A DNA stretch of 64,000 nucleotides from Quercus robur (GCF_932294415.1 NC_065537.1:52275802-52339801), one strand, 5' to 3'. Positions 23,801 through 33,119 are shown, counted from the first letter of the stretch. Numbers and translations: made by a program. Notes: generated by a model from the letters alone, not told the origin.

Positions 23801-24455
23801 TTCCCTACCTCAACCCCACCCCCTCCCCCTCCCCCACCCCCACCCCCCCACGAAAAAAGAAAAAAAAAAAAAAAAAGGATGTGGTTTTACTACTTTTTTT
23901 CATGTTGATATTGAACTGTAATTGATGTGTTAACAGGCGAAAGAGGTGGCAGAAAGGAAAGCTAAAGAGATTACAACTGCTATGGAATCATTAAGTGCAG
24001 AGTTACGAAATGAGAAGCAGCTCAGCAGCTTGGCTATGAACCAGGCGAAGAGAGCCATCAAGGAAAATGTGGCCATAAAGAGAGCAGTACAGTCTCTGGG
24101 GTGCAATGTTCACTTCTCAACCACTGGTGATTGTACTGTTGGCATTGAAAGCAACCCAACAGAAATTCCACAGAAATTCATTAATTCTTCTTCAAAAAGA
24201 GATGGTACTTTGCAGAATGATGAGAAATCAGATCTCTCTGTTTCTATTACGGTAATGGCTGACAATGATATTCCCCACAATCCAATTGATCGAGTATGTG
24301 AAACTTTATGTCCATTACGCACTCGAGATGGAGTCTGCAGGTGGCCAGATGCTGGTTGTGCGCAGCTTAGTAGCCAATTTGTTGGACTAAAGGCAAATTT
24401 TGATGCATTTGACCAGCTTTCTATTTACGATAGTTATTTTCAACCAGAAAAATAA
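49..24455 (+). CDS. MTM: Myotubularin-like phosphoinositide 3-phosphatase, 18 visible exons, 5' end outside window
   Basis: Plant myotubularins remove the 3-phosphate from PI3P or PI(3,5)P2 on endomembranes. Exons as read: 49-117, 670-744, 2206-2277, 11952-12021, 12990-13039, 13921-14210, 14332-14405, 14519-14582, 14713-14778, 16519-16618, 16722-16835, 17564-17733, 18015-18099, 20083-20310, 21478-21537, 21672-21736, 23190-23469, 23937-24455. Every intron is GT-AG. The exons sum to 2451 nt, an open frame of 816 aa plus stop. Exons 1-5 hold a PH-GRAM-like domain ([15 protein letters not shown]). The CX5R active site HCSDGWDR is at visible residues 403-410; intron 12 splits the Ser codon straight after the catalytic Cys. 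Exons 17-18 encode a coiled coil (about 595-670) and the end motif CRWPDAGC. Arabidopsis MTM1/MTM2 are about 840 aa from memory, so roughly 25-45 N-terminal residues are missing. A 3' splice signal at 47-48 implies another upstream exon. Family and exon joins are secure; choice between MTM1 and MTM2 is not made. Confidence 0.93.
745..2205. other. Intron 2 of the myotubularin gene with repeat debris
   Basis: This intron holds a GC-richer segment at about 905-1165, bounded by the inverted pair GGTACCTAAGG / CCTTAGGTACC. A stretch at about 1177-1312 begins near AAGCACGGAC and ends near GTGCTTCC, resembling a small hAT-type element. A TA run lies near 1323-1342, a G run at 1361-1376, and a SINE is annotated separately. 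No coding exon was seen. Confidence 0.5.
1730..1848 (+). mobile_element. tRNA-derived SINE in intron 2
   Basis: A box-A-like stretch (TAGCTCAATTGG) is followed by a box-B-like stretch (GGTTCAAGACCC), as in tRNA-derived SINEs with an internal Pol III promoter. The element ends in an A tail. Imperfect target duplications flank it: ACAAGTTGTTGATAATTAG at 1711-1729 and a close match ending TTGCTGATAATTAG at 1849-1866. A related copy sits at 17801-17908. Confidence 0.8.
2325..2345. repeat. Poly-C run just inside intron 3
   Basis: About 21 consecutive C residues lie some 50 bp after the exon 3 donor. Homopolymer length is often unreliable in assemblies. Confidence 0.8.
3085..3640 (-). mobile_element. 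Decayed LINE 3' portion, minus strand (intron 3)
   Basis: Read on the minus strand, around 3330-3370, this gives [15 protein letters not shown], the conserved C-terminal block of plant L1-type ORF2. The LINE at 4836-9356 carries the near-identical [14 protein letters not shown] near its own end. The minus-strand tail near 3085-3110 has a T/A-rich run next to TTGATAAGTAA, the complement of this family's ACTTATCAA tail. Frameshifts break the reading frame. A short retroinsertion interrupts it (next entry). Confidence 0.65.
3450..3576 (+). mobile_element. 97-bp 5'-truncated retroinsertion with 15-bp target duplications
   Basis: The insert (3465-3561) is a short LINE 3' end: AATAAAACTTCAATTACC, then TATCAAAG and an A tail. 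Perfect 15-bp direct repeats ACCCAATGAAGCCCA flank it at 3450-3464 and 3562-3576. It lies inside the minus-strand LINE relic, so it arrived later. Confidence 0.85.
5081..6067. mobile_element. Non-autonomous hAT element nested in the LINE
   Basis: An 8-bp target duplication ACTACAGC lies at 5073-5080 and 6068-6075. The ends are inverted: CAAGGTAGTCAAAGGCGTT on the left and the complement of CGCCTTTGACTACACTG on the right, giving CAGTGTAGTCAAAGGCG. The subterminal parts are full of GGCG/CGCC motifs (for example GCGCCTAGGCGC). There is no transposase ORF. The 8-bp duplication and CARNG-like ends fit the hAT superfamily. Confidence 0.9.
8044..8109 (+). repeat. 33-bp in-frame tandem duplication in LINE ORF2
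   Basis: Two identical 33-bp units (8044-8076 and 8077-8109) each encode [11 protein letters not shown]. The duplication keeps frame and has no differences between units, so it looks younger than the stops around it. Confidence 0.95.
9557..9705. repeat. Imperfect tandem duplication, period about 71-75 bp
   Basis: Segments starting CCATAAGACCCATGAACC (9557) and CCATAAGGCCCATGAACC (9632) are followed by matching ACATTCTGCC..TTTTTG..CCACCAC text. A third start (CCATAAGACC) is at 9703. No gene was recognised here. Confidence 0.75.
10031..10910. mobile_element. Stowaway-type (Tc1/mariner) element, interrupted
   Basis: The ends are CTCCCTCTGTCCCAAATTG (10031 on) and the complement of AATTTGGGACGGAGGGAG (to 10910), flanked by TA at 10029-10030 and 10911-10912. 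This is the classic Stowaway terminus and TA target. A LINE 3' end occupies about 10320-10697. Confidence 0.85.
10320..10697 (+). mobile_element. LINE 3' end inside the Stowaway element
   Basis: The plus strand reads [20 protein letters not shown] followed by a 3' UTR ending ATTACCTATCAA and an A run at about 10685-10697. It is a 5'-truncated copy of the same broad L1 family as 4836-9356. A clean target duplication was not found, so the 5' boundary is approximate. Confidence 0.75.
11346..11487. mobile_element. Small terminal-inverted-repeat element (MITE), intron 3
   Basis: The left end GTGCATTTGGCATCAGC matches the complement of the right end TTGATGCCAAATGCACAC. The length is about 140 bp. 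The target duplication is not clear, so the superfamily is left open. Confidence 0.65.
12083..12188 (+). mobile_element. SINE-like element in intron 4
   Basis: The head GGGTAGCACAATTGGCTGG resembles box A, and TTTGAATCTC resembles box B. Imperfect direct repeats flank it (GATATTTCTATTTTTGA at about 12057 and GATATTCCTATTTTTGA at about 12189). It lies between exons 4 and 5. Confidence 0.65.
15100..16320 (-). mobile_element. RTE-clade LINE relic, minus strand (intron 9)
   Basis: Minus-strand reading gives the RTE-type endonuclease pattern with frameshifts: a [18 protein letters not shown]-like stretch (about 15890-15960), [20 protein letters not shown] (about 15770-15810), then WWNEE-like and KARFKD..NYKAIWG..KRISMN blocks nearer 15250-15450. 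The order runs toward lower coordinates, as expected for a minus-strand copy. The reverse transcriptase core is missing. The family call rests on remembered RTE consensus patterns. Confidence 0.65.
16476..16515 (+). repeat. Poly-T run forming the polypyrimidine tract of exon 10
   Basis: About 40 T residues run straight into CAG at 16516-16518, the acceptor of exon 10. The tract may raise splicing efficiency, and its length is probably unstable. Confidence 0.85.
17801..17908 (+). mobile_element. SINE in intron 12 (catalytic-loop intron)
   Basis: It starts GGCCAATGAGCTATAGCTCA, has box-B-like GATTCAAGATC and ends in an A run. Imperfect target duplications are TGTTGATTACATGA (17787-17800) and TGTTGACTGCATATGA (17909-17924). 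It is the same family as 1730-1848. A fragment with the same head (CCAATGAGCTCTAGCTCAAA) lies near 12483-12502. Confidence 0.8.
18345..18425 (+). mobile_element. SINE-like fragment in intron 13
   Basis: CCAATTAGTTCAACTGG resembles box A and GGGATTCATTCTCC resembles box B, about 40 bp apart. No clear A tail or target duplication was found. Confidence 0.45.
18500..19030 (-). mobile_element. LINE ORF2 C-terminal relic, minus strand (intron 13)
   Basis: The minus strand near 18890-18970 reads KVAFF-like and GKILTM-like blocks, matching the zf-RVT region [19 protein letters not shown] of the LINE at 4836-9356. Frame breaks are frequent and the boundaries are estimates. Confidence 0.55.
19076..19672. 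other. Intron 13 segment with possible inverted-repeat ends
   Basis: The left side (GTTTGGTTCAACTGAAAATG..CAGAAAATGTTT) is loosely inverted relative to the right side (AAAATATTTTCTGTAGGAAAACATTTTAGG). A repetitive CCACCGCCACC-type stretch lies between. A decayed hAT-type miniature element is possible, but no target duplication was confirmed. Confidence 0.3.
22685..22886. mobile_element. MITE-like element in intron 16
   Basis: It starts GGGTCTGTTTGAGATCCGCTT and ends GCCAAACATACACTT. Inside are repeated AATAAGCTG and GAATAGTA motifs. The ends are imperfectly inverted. Superfamily and target duplication are unresolved. Confidence 0.5.
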
Positions 24456-24930
24456 TTATGGATTTGGAGCCAAGCATGCAATCCAGCCAGCACCAAAATT
24501 TTGTTGCAGTAGCTTCTCCTTTGGGGAAGGATTCGAGTAGATTTATATTTAAAGCTTTATCAGAACAGATACAAGATTCTTTCTAAGCTCACCATCAAAG
24601 GCAATGGATGTACTAAAATGGACCCTCACATTTTGGATGGGTCCCCGGACTGTTTGTACAGACTATAGAGTTTAGCTGAGGACCAGCTTCATATAGACAA
24701 TGTAGAAACCCAAAAGGCAAGCTTGAAATTATACATGCTAGAGCTAATGTATATTAGAGTGGTCCAAATCTTTGTAGGTTTTGTCAAGGTGTTGTCTGGT
24801 TAGTTTAGTTTTAGTGTCATTCATTTCTTGAATAAGATAAGTTTTTGTACAGTTTTCTAGTTATTTATTGTAACATTTTTTTATTTTATGGGTAATTTAT
24901 ATGCCAGAAGTGTAATCTAATAAATTTTGT
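24456..24930 (+). other. 3' UTR and polyadenylation region of the myotubularin gene
   Basis: This is about 470 bp of non-coding sequence after the TAA stop. AATAAA-type signals occur at 24919-24924, and T-rich sequence lies near 24850-24900. The exact cleavage site cannot be read from the sequence. Confidence 0.55.
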
Positions 24931-25012
24931 TACTAGTGGAAGAATTTCCTTTTCATTAATCCATATCTTGTCATTCTGTGTGCTTTTTGGTGACACTCCT
25001 GTACTATAGTTA

Positions 25013-25096
25013 CAACATTGGGTGTGGGGGATTTGAACCCTAATTCTCTCATACTAAAAGAGAATGTTATGTTATTAAGCCACAAGACTCTTGGTG
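25013..25096 (-). mobile_element. SINE-like element, minus strand
   Basis: The minus strand reads GTCTTGTGGCTTAATAAC (box-A-like) and then GGGTTCAAATCCCC (box-B-like) about 45 bp later. This is a tRNA-derived SINE pattern without a foldable tRNA. It lies just past the myotubularin gene. Confidence 0.55.
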
Positions 25097-25463
25097 GTTT
25101 TCCAGAACAATCTAACCATTGGTTGTTGATGGCAAGCAAAACGAGACCATTTTTGGCATGACCTGTAGTGTGCAAATGATACGATTTAAGTCTTTATTCC
25201 CTGAACTCTCTCAGGTTGGTGCTGATATGAATTGGCTTGTATCCTTGTGGAGTTTGCAGCTTCTGAGAGCAACTTGTCCTCAAGGGCTTCCAAGCCGAAG
25301 TGATTCAAAGCCATGCTCCTCACGGACTTATGGATGCGAGAAACGTTATAATAGTATCCTCTTGTTTATAGAGCTTGGCAAATGTGTCCAAATAAAATGA
25401 TTCAAACAATTTACCATGTTTTTAAAATATGAATGCTTCGTATATTGTTTGCCTGGCATCTAA

Positions 25464-25695
25464 GAGCATTCTTATCAGCTCTTTCAAATGTGCCAAATGT
25501 CAAATATTTGGCACATTGGCACACAAAACGCAAAGACGGACCCTCATCAGCTGTTCCAAATCTCAAAAAATTTGATACATATCTACAATACCGTCTCAAA
25601 TATGAGACAGTACAGACATCAATGTCAAACACTGTTTGGCTTATTTAATTCGTTTTTTCTCTCTCCTCCATCATTTGTCTCTCTCCGTCTGCAAC

Positions 25696-25739
<44 letters not shown>

Positions 25740-26067
25740 GGCATTTTCATCGTCGTCTCGCCACGCTAATCTCACTACGTTGAGAGAGAGAGACCGTCCA
25801 GGCTCGCTACTAATCACTGACCCACTTTGCGACAAAGAGGAACTCCAGTGTGAAGGACATGGTGGCCAGAAGTGAAAACTTCCTGATTTGATTGTCGCTC
25901 TTGAAAGGTAACAAACACTGAAGGAGGAGAGAAAAAAAAAAGGGTTTATGCCGATTCAATTTATGATTCTAGCGTAAATTGTAATTAATTTTATAATTGA
26001 TTTGGTGGATTTGGGATGTGGTTTGTTTAATTTGGTAGATGTGGGTTTGTGCCGATCTCTCTGGTTG

Positions 26068-26098
<31 letters not shown>

Positions 26099-26382
26099 TT
26101 TTGAGGCGGCGGCGGTGGCTGTCGGTGTTGTTGCGGTAGTGGTTGTTGTGGCAGTGGTGGTTATGCCGTTGTTGTTGTTGTTGTTGTTGTTGTTGACAAT
26201 GAGGATGATAGGGAGTAGTTACTATATTATTTTAATGTGTGGTAAATATTATTTTAATGTATAGAATTGAAGGATAAAACATCTGATAAATGAGATATTG
26301 TAAAATAATATGCTAAAATGATAAAGTAAGTTTTTGATATGTCAAAATTACATTTTTTATGAGAGAGTTGATGAGAATACTC
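25464..26382. mobile_element. PIF/Harbinger-like non-autonomous element, 919 bp
   Basis: The ends are GAGCATTCTTATCAGCTCTTTC and the complement of GAGAGAGTTGATGAGAATACTC, flanked by TAA at 25461-25463 and 26383-26385. A three-base TWA target and GAGCATTC-type ends fit PIF/Harbinger. It carries a (CT)n tract at 25699-25735, a T run at about 26082-26102 and GTTGTT repeats at about 26168-26195. No transposase was seen. Confidence 0.75.
25699..25735. repeat. (CT)n microsatellite
   Basis: About 18 CT units lie inside the Harbinger-like element. Confidence 0.95.
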
Positions 26383-26385
26383 TAA

Positions 26386-27635
26386 GATGTTTCTTCTTGC
26401 ATACAGCGCCTTATTACACTCAGCCTAGCCCTTATAAGGAAAAATATTTTTCACCTTTGGTACTAGGAATAGAAAAGGATGGTTGTGCATTATTCTCGAT
26501 CTTTGTTTTGTTAGAAAACCGAGGTTAAACACTTGCAAGCCTCAAAAGCCGTGTCGTGATGGACCTATTTCATGTGATATGAATAATCTTTTCACAAAGG
26601 ATGCTTGAATTCGGCCCCAAATGGGTACGACCTGACTTAAGCAGACCATATCATACCACTTTGTTTAAGGAGTTAGTTTACCGATTTAATTCATAATTCA
26701 TATCACACTATTTTTCTAAAGGAATTATTTGATTTACACCCAATAAATTTGGTGAATTGTTATTTTAGTCCATTAAATTTAAATATTACCATTTTAGTAT
26801 GTTAATAACTTAAACAATGAACAATCTTACCATTTTAGGTTTGTCTAATTTTTAATACTTTTTTTTTAAATTGAAATATTCTTTTGTTTCAATAAAAAAT
26901 TATTACATTACCAAATAAAAAGTAATATTCTTTTGTCTCATCAGTCTATCTTTAGGTCACAACTTTCAAATCTACCGTATTTGTTTCTCTTTTTGATCAC
27001 GTGGGAGTCTAGGACGGTGTGTTTTTTTTTCTCAAAAGAAAAAGCTCAGCCACAAATTTAAAGTGTTGTACAGCACTCTAGCCTTTAAGTCAGTAACTCA
27101 ACAAAGGCAGTAAAATAGAAAGATACAGTAGTGAGAGCAATGGAGGAAGAGAAAAGAGAGATGGTCTGATACCGGAGGTTGTCGACTTAGACTCGAGCAC
27201 AGAGAGACGGACTCACAGCAGGGCAACTGGCACTGCGATCGGGGGCACACGCACCGTAATTGTAAGATAGTAGACAGATTTGTTTTGTTTCTTTATTATT
27301 ATTATTATTTTTTTTTTTGTAATTTGGAAAAATATTTTAAAGGAGAAATGGGATTTGTTATTTCTTCTCTCCAAACGGCCTCAATAATGGGCCAGATTTT
27401 GGTTTTTTTTTTTTTTTTTTTTTGGGGGGGGGTGATTTTTAATTTTAAGAGGGAAAATTTCTGAAAGTTGAGGGGGGCCATTAAAAAAAAATTTAGTTAT
27501 TTTTTATTTTATTTTTTGGGCCAATTCTAAGTACTTCTAAGTTCTAATGGAAAATTCAAAAAGTCAGGAGGGCCTTAGCCCACTCCAACCCTCTTTAGTT
27601 TACAAGATACATTTTGGTGCTACGTGCCCCCTCTG
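26386..27635. other. Intergenic, no gene seen
   Basis: AT-rich intergenic sequence with T runs at about 27400-27423 and a nearby G run. No ORF with recognisable family resemblance was found on either strand. Confidence 0.5.
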
Positions 27636-28566
27636 ATGATTTATGTTTTGTTCTTCTGTGGGACACTATGGGAGAAAGTCTTCTCTCAGAGCCCACTTTT
27701 TTTGTCCTTACAAAGAAAAAGGACAGCACAGCAGCAACGTCCCAGTCCCAGGTTCTCTTTTCCTTATCCTTATCCTGACTTTTTTTTTTTTTTTTTTTTT
27801 GCCTTGTTTAATCAGCACAGCAACGTTTGATTATTTGCCCAGGTGGCCCACAAAAGTTTGCTGATCACGTTTGAACAAATGGAAGTCCTTTGAACATTTG
27901 ACTCTATTATTTGCTGATCACCTTTTTTTTGGGCTGAATGTTAGTGTAAATTTGCTGATCACGTTTTGTTTTTTTGGGCGGAATGTAGTTTAAATTTGCT
28001 GACTACGTATTATTTGCCCAGGTGAAGAATGTTGCCCAGGTGAAGAAACTGTTGCCCACAAAAGTTTGCTGACCACGTTTGAACAAATGGAAGTCCTTTG
28101 AACATTTGCCTCTATTATTTGCTGATCACGTTTTTTTGGGCTGAATGTAATGTAAATTTGCTGATCATGTTTTTGCTGCTTACAAAATCTTTTGCCCAAC
28201 TAAATTGATGTGAACACTATTGTAATTTTTACATTATAATAATAAAAATATAAGTATAAATTTATACGTATAATGCGGTAAATTTTATATTATTTAATGA
28301 GTATAAATAAATCTATTTTTTATATATTATGTAATAATGGTATAATAGTTAATTTATATAAATTACATTTTCATCCTTTTCTTTTTTCTCTTCAATCAAA
28401 TAAAAGAGTTTTTCATCATTTTACTTTTTCACCCCTCCAACCAAACACACAAGAGGAAAACTAAATATTTTATATCTTTCTACTTTTTCATCCTCTCACT
28501 TTTTTACTCTTCCAACTAAACGTACCCTTATGATTTATGTTTTGTTCTTCTGTGGGACACTATGGG
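27636..28566. repeat. Segment bounded by a 37-bp direct repeat, with internal duplication
   Basis: ATGATTTATGTTTTGTTCTT and the following 17 bases are identical at 27636-27672 and 28530-28566. Between them, a block (TTTGCTGATCACGTTTGAAC, AAATGGAAGTCCTTTGAACA, TTGCTGATCACG) at about 27855-27965 recurs at about 28063-28168. Short GTTGCCCAGGTGAAGAA units at about 28018-28050 are also duplicated. No ORF and no known element termini were recognised. Confidence 0.8.
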
Positions 28567-30490
28567 TTGATACATGCTGAAAATCAATATAACTAGATGA
28601 CCATTTAAAAATGTATTTGAGGTAAGCCAAATCTTATTATTTAATTTTAGTCTTTTTGTTTAATGTTGTTTGGCTTAAAAATAGCATTAAGCTGTTTGAA
28701 AAGAAGTCTACCCGTGTATTGCTATTTTAATCCATTAATTTTCTTAAAACGATTCCATTTTAAGTTGTGTTTATTTCAAATAGCAACGGACATAATGACT
28801 AAAAGTGACAAAGTAGTTAAGGTTTACCTACTAAAATGATGTGATTCAAATTTAGTGGACAAACTGCCAAACTGCCAGATGACACGTGAGCAACATACGG
28901 GAGATTTGAATTTTAGTTATGGCAGGGTGGTTGGCAGCTGGTTTTAGTTGGCTAACCCATTAGTGAGTCACTAGGCACTCTGACAACTAATTTTTGTATG
29001 GCTCTTCCTTTCCTTATAAAATAGCAAAACAGGTCAGAATTTTCGAACCCGACCCATTGGACCTACAACCGATTGACTTGTTTAAAAATGACATGTTTTG
29101 ACCTGTGACCCGTTTTGGCCCGCAACCCGACCTGACCCGAATCGAACCGACCCGCCCGTTTTGTCACGTCTACCAACGTTGAGTAGATCAAGATTGAGGT
29201 GTAATTCTTATAAAATATTTACTTATTCTTCTTCACTTAATATGTTATGTACTCCATTATAATTTGTCATTTTTTACTTGCCACCTTCATTTTCTCTTCC
29301 TACTTTAAACAGATCGAAGATTATACCAAGATTAACTTTTAGAAAGTTGGAACAAGAGTTGCACCAAATTTGGGTATCAAGTGTTTAGTAGTAATTGGTA
29401 AGTGGTAATAGTATCACTAGTGAGAATCTAATCACAGTTAAGGAACTCAAAAAACAATTGACAGATTGCATCTATTTCAAAAAAAAAAAAAAAAAACTTG
29501 TTTGAAAAATACTGGTCAACTCGACCCGTCCCGCGACCCGACTCGACCTGCGACTTGATTGACCTGTTTAAAAATGACCCGTTTTGACTCGCGACCCGAT
29601 TGACCCGACTCGACCCGACCTGCCTATTTTGCCATGTCTAATAACTTCATTTCAAAGTAACAGTAAGAGCATTAACATAAGTGCTTGTATAATAGAATAA
29701 ATACCACATTTTAGTTAACTAAACCCAAAATTCACCCAAATCAAACCATGAAAAGTTGTGTAAAAATATATGGTTGTTACAATAATAATGTAATATACAT
29801 TGTTAAAAAGTAGGTACATTATTGTAGCTTGTAGGTGTTATATATTGTGATCCATTTTTGTTATCTAATGTACTAAGTGTAGGGGTTAAGGTGCATTAAA
29901 TTCATTTTTTTAATATATTTTTCAAAAACTAAAATTAATTTGTACACAAATACTCAAAAAAGCGCACATAACCATAATGAATTTGTGCATGCAAGTCAAT
30001 GAATCATTAACAAGAGTATTTTCTTTTAAAAAAAATGCATTACAACTCATAATTGAGCATTTATTAATCTTTAACTTGTGCTTTTAGATCACTTGTTAAC
30101 AAAATTGTGATCAAGATACAGTTCTTAGGAATTGTATTGTATTTTCTTCTTTAAAAAAGATTTTATTAATAGAGCACTTATAATATAGTTCTTTAGGAAT
30201 TGTGTTCCTAATTAAATATCAAGAGCCTTGTATCTCAACTTGTTAGCACTTTCTAGTATTTCCTATGGAGGTATTTAAGGTTCAAATCTCGTTACCCCAA
30301 AAATCGATGTATCAAAAAAATTAAAAATATCTCTAATTAAATTTACTAATTTGATTGGATTGATCAATGCTACATAAAAGGTGTTATCTTTTTCTAAGAA
30401 TAATTAAATCCAACTATGCAAGAGTCTAGGAAATATAAGGTACATTATTTGAAAAATCATACCTAATTATATGTTCCTGTCTTATGTATT
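28567..30490. other. Intergenic upstream of the P450 gene
   Basis: AT-rich non-coding sequence. It contains the GACCCG-rich repeat pair listed next and a weak SINE-like stretch near 30235-30305 (AACTTGTTAGC, then GGTTCAAATCTCG). No coding region was recognised. Confidence 0.5.
29036..29640. repeat. Pair of GACCCG-rich direct repeats
   Basis: Blocks at about 29036-29172 and 29512-29640 share CTTGTTTAAAAATGAC or CCTGTTTAAAAATGAC, GTTTTGAC, many CGACCCGA units, and end TTTTGTCACGTCTA / TTTTGCCATGTCTA. They could be ends of an old element. The type is unknown. Confidence 0.6.
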
Positions 30491-30494
30491 TCTC

Positions 30495-30504
30495 TATATA
30501 AATA
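30495..30504 (+). promoter_or_regulatory. Probable TATA box of the P450 gene
   Basis: TATATAAATA lies about 55 bp before the ATG at 30557, with a transcript start likely near 30525-30535. The spacing is right for a plant core promoter with a short 5' UTR. Confidence 0.6.
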
Positions 30505-30556
30505 AGAGCAAAGCAAGCCATTATCAACACAAACACAGACAGAGAGAGTAAAAGCC

Positions 30557-32794
30557 ATGGACTTGTCATTGCTTCTTCTCAAGGTCATGGTCACAATTGC
30601 GCTGCTTGGCTTTTTTAGCAAGCTAATACAGATTTGTGATGCTCTAATATTGAAGCCAGAAAGGCTTAGATCAAAACTGCGAAAGCAAGGGATCAGAGGC
30701 CCTCCACCCTCGTTTTTGCTCGGAAACATCAATGACATGAAGAAGATGAAATCCACGGCCTCAAAAACTCAACCAGGAGAGCAAGCATTAACCCACAATT
30801 GCGCTTCTGCAATTTTTCCTTTCTTAGACCTATGGAAAAAACAATATGGTAATTAAGAACATCAATCTTAGTACATGATTTTTTAAGTTTCAATTCTCAT
30901 ATAGTTGAATTATCAGAAAGGTTTTTCATTTATTTATTTTTTAACTGCTTTTGTTATTCTAATTCTGACAGGTTCTACGTTCATGTTCTCACTTGGCAAC
31001 ATACAAATATTGCACACGAACCATCTTGATGTGGTAAGGGCAATAAGCATATGCACTTCCTTAGACTTTGGAAAGCCTTCCTATCAATACAAAGAGCGAG
31101 GTCCTCTATTTGGCCAAGGGATTCTGACTTCAAATGGAGCACCATGGGCTTACCAAAGGAAAATCCTTGCTCCAGAACTATACATGGAAAAGGTCAAGGT
31201 ATGCTTCAAATCAAATATATATCTTTTTAGTACGAGAATCAACCTTTCCAAACACAAAAATAAAAAAGATAAGATTTTCTATCAATTATCTCTCTAAACA
31301 AACCCCCACAAACTTTTAACGACATATGTTCAATCAAGATATAAGTTTTGATCATACCTATTTTCTTAATAATAGTCCTTCTATTCCCAGCTTCTGATTA
31401 GTAAAAATATAGTGACTGGATACTGGTGCAATTTGTAGGGTATGATGAGCATAATGGTGGAGTCCTCAATTACACTAGTGAACTCATGGACTAATCTGAT
31501 TGAGAGTGAGGGTGGAGTTGCAGATGTTCACGTTGATAAATATATGAGAAGCCTTTCTGGAGATGTGATCTCAAGAGCTTGTTTTGGCAGCGATTACTCT
31601 AAAGGGGAAGAGATGTTTTCAAAGCTTGATGTACTTCAAGAGCACCTGTCTAAAAAGGTTTTTTCCAGTGGCATTCCTGTACTAAGGTTTGATTTTTATT
31701 TATTTATTTATTTTTTTGTCCCTACATAAAGCATTTTTTATATCATTATAATTACCTTCGTTTGTGGGTGTCACAATTTTCAGACATCTTCCAACAAAGA
31801 GCAAAAGAGAAACAAGGAGGCTAGAAAAAGAGGTCCACTCTTTGATTATGCAGGTAGTGAAGGAAAGAAAGGAGGGACCATCACAGAATGATTTGCTGCA
31901 AGTGGTACTTGAAGGTGCAAACAATACTGATTTTGGTCAAGATAAGACTGGTCGCTTCATTGTTGACAATTGCAAGAACATATACCAAGCTGCGTATGAG
32001 ACAACTGCAGTGTGTGCAACATGGACCTTGATGCTGTTGGCCTCAAATCCAGAGTGGCAACAACGAGTTCGTACTGAAGTCCTTGAAATTTGTGCTGATC
32101 AGATGCCTGACGCTGACATGGTTCGCAAGATGAAGACAGTAAGTATATATATTGATTTCTGTGAGTAATGTAAAAGACACAATTTTCACTACTTTTTTTT
32201 TGCACATCGTTAGTTGAACACTACAAGACGGTAAGTATACATATTTACACATAGAGTCGTAGGATGAACTTTAGATGTCGCCGTTAGGAAATACTAGGAG
32301 ATGTTAAGATCCACCCAACATTTTGTCAACTACTCACCAATCTTTGCTTGGTTTAATGAATTTGACAGTTGACTATGGTAATTTACGAATCATTGCGACT
32401 TTACCCTCCAGTGCCAGTGGTGACAAGGGAGGCATTTGAAGACATGAAATTTGGAGACATAAACGTACCTAAAGGTGTAATTGTGTGGACCATGATAGTA
32501 GCCTTACAACAAGACCCTGATCTTTGGGGACCCGATGCCAACATCTTCAACCCCGAAAGGTTTGCCAATGGTGTCAGTGGTGCATGCAAGCTTCCTTACG
32601 TGTACATGCCATTTGGAGTTGGACCTCGCATCTGTGCTGGGCAACACTTTGCCATGGCAGAGCTCAAAATTCTTATATCTTTGATTGTGTCCAACTTCTC
32701 CTTTTCCTTGTCACCCATATACAGGCACTCCCCGGCAATGAAGTTGCTTTTAGAGCCTGAACATGGTGTCAATATTCTTATTAAGAAGCTCTGA
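30557..32794 (+). CDS. Cytochrome P450, CYP714-like, five exons, 515 aa
   Basis: A haem-thiolate monooxygenase anchored in the ER membrane by an N-terminal hydrophobic helix (residues about 3-22). Exons: 30557-30848, 30972-31198, 31439-31686, 31784-32138, 32369-32794; all introns are GT-AG and the frame stays open to TGA. Motifs: [17 protein letters not shown] (proline hinge), AAYETT in the I helix (325-330), ExxR as ESLR (381-384), PERF (436-439), and the haem loop [10 protein letters not shown] with Cys463. Length and motifs are complete, so it looks functional. LRKQGIRGP and the intron pattern point to clan 72, CYP714. Known CYP714 enzymes oxidise gibberellins (16,17-epoxidation, C-13 or C-16 oxidation) or, in some subfamilies, triterpenoids. 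The substrate here cannot be told from sequence. It stands alone, with transposons on both sides. Confidence 0.93.
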
Positions 32795-33045
32795 GCTATG
32801 AGCCAACTATCATACTATAGTTGGTATTGCAGAATGTTTTCTTATTTAATGATGAAGTTATTAATTAGGTCAGTTCTTAATAATCTGTGTTGAAACTTGG
32901 TTTATGACAAGGGCAATGCATATGTGGAAGTACATGCAGGGATTATGTATGACCAGCTGTTCTAGGCACGAGTCTTACGATCTAGTATCTTGGCCTGACA
33001 CATTTCTTTTTCTTAAGTTGAAGTGAAATGTAATAATTGATGTAC

Positions 33046-33051
33046 AATAAA
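33046..33051 (+). terminator. Probable polyadenylation signal of the P450 gene
   Basis: AATAAA lies about 250 bp after the stop codon, in T/A-rich sequence. Confidence 0.45.
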
Positions 33052-33119
33052 TATGATATAAGTGACATGCATGTTTAGAAGGATATCAATCATGTTTAGA
33101 AGATTTCAACATATCAATT

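Noticed and set aside
23500-23921. Open frames running through intron 17
   Set aside because: Exon 17 ends at a good donor (23469) and exon 18 begins at 23937; between them are poly-C and poly-A tracts, not coding sequence.
26049-26264. Val/Leu-rich small protein
   Set aside because: Encoded by GTTGTT repeats inside the Harbinger-like element.
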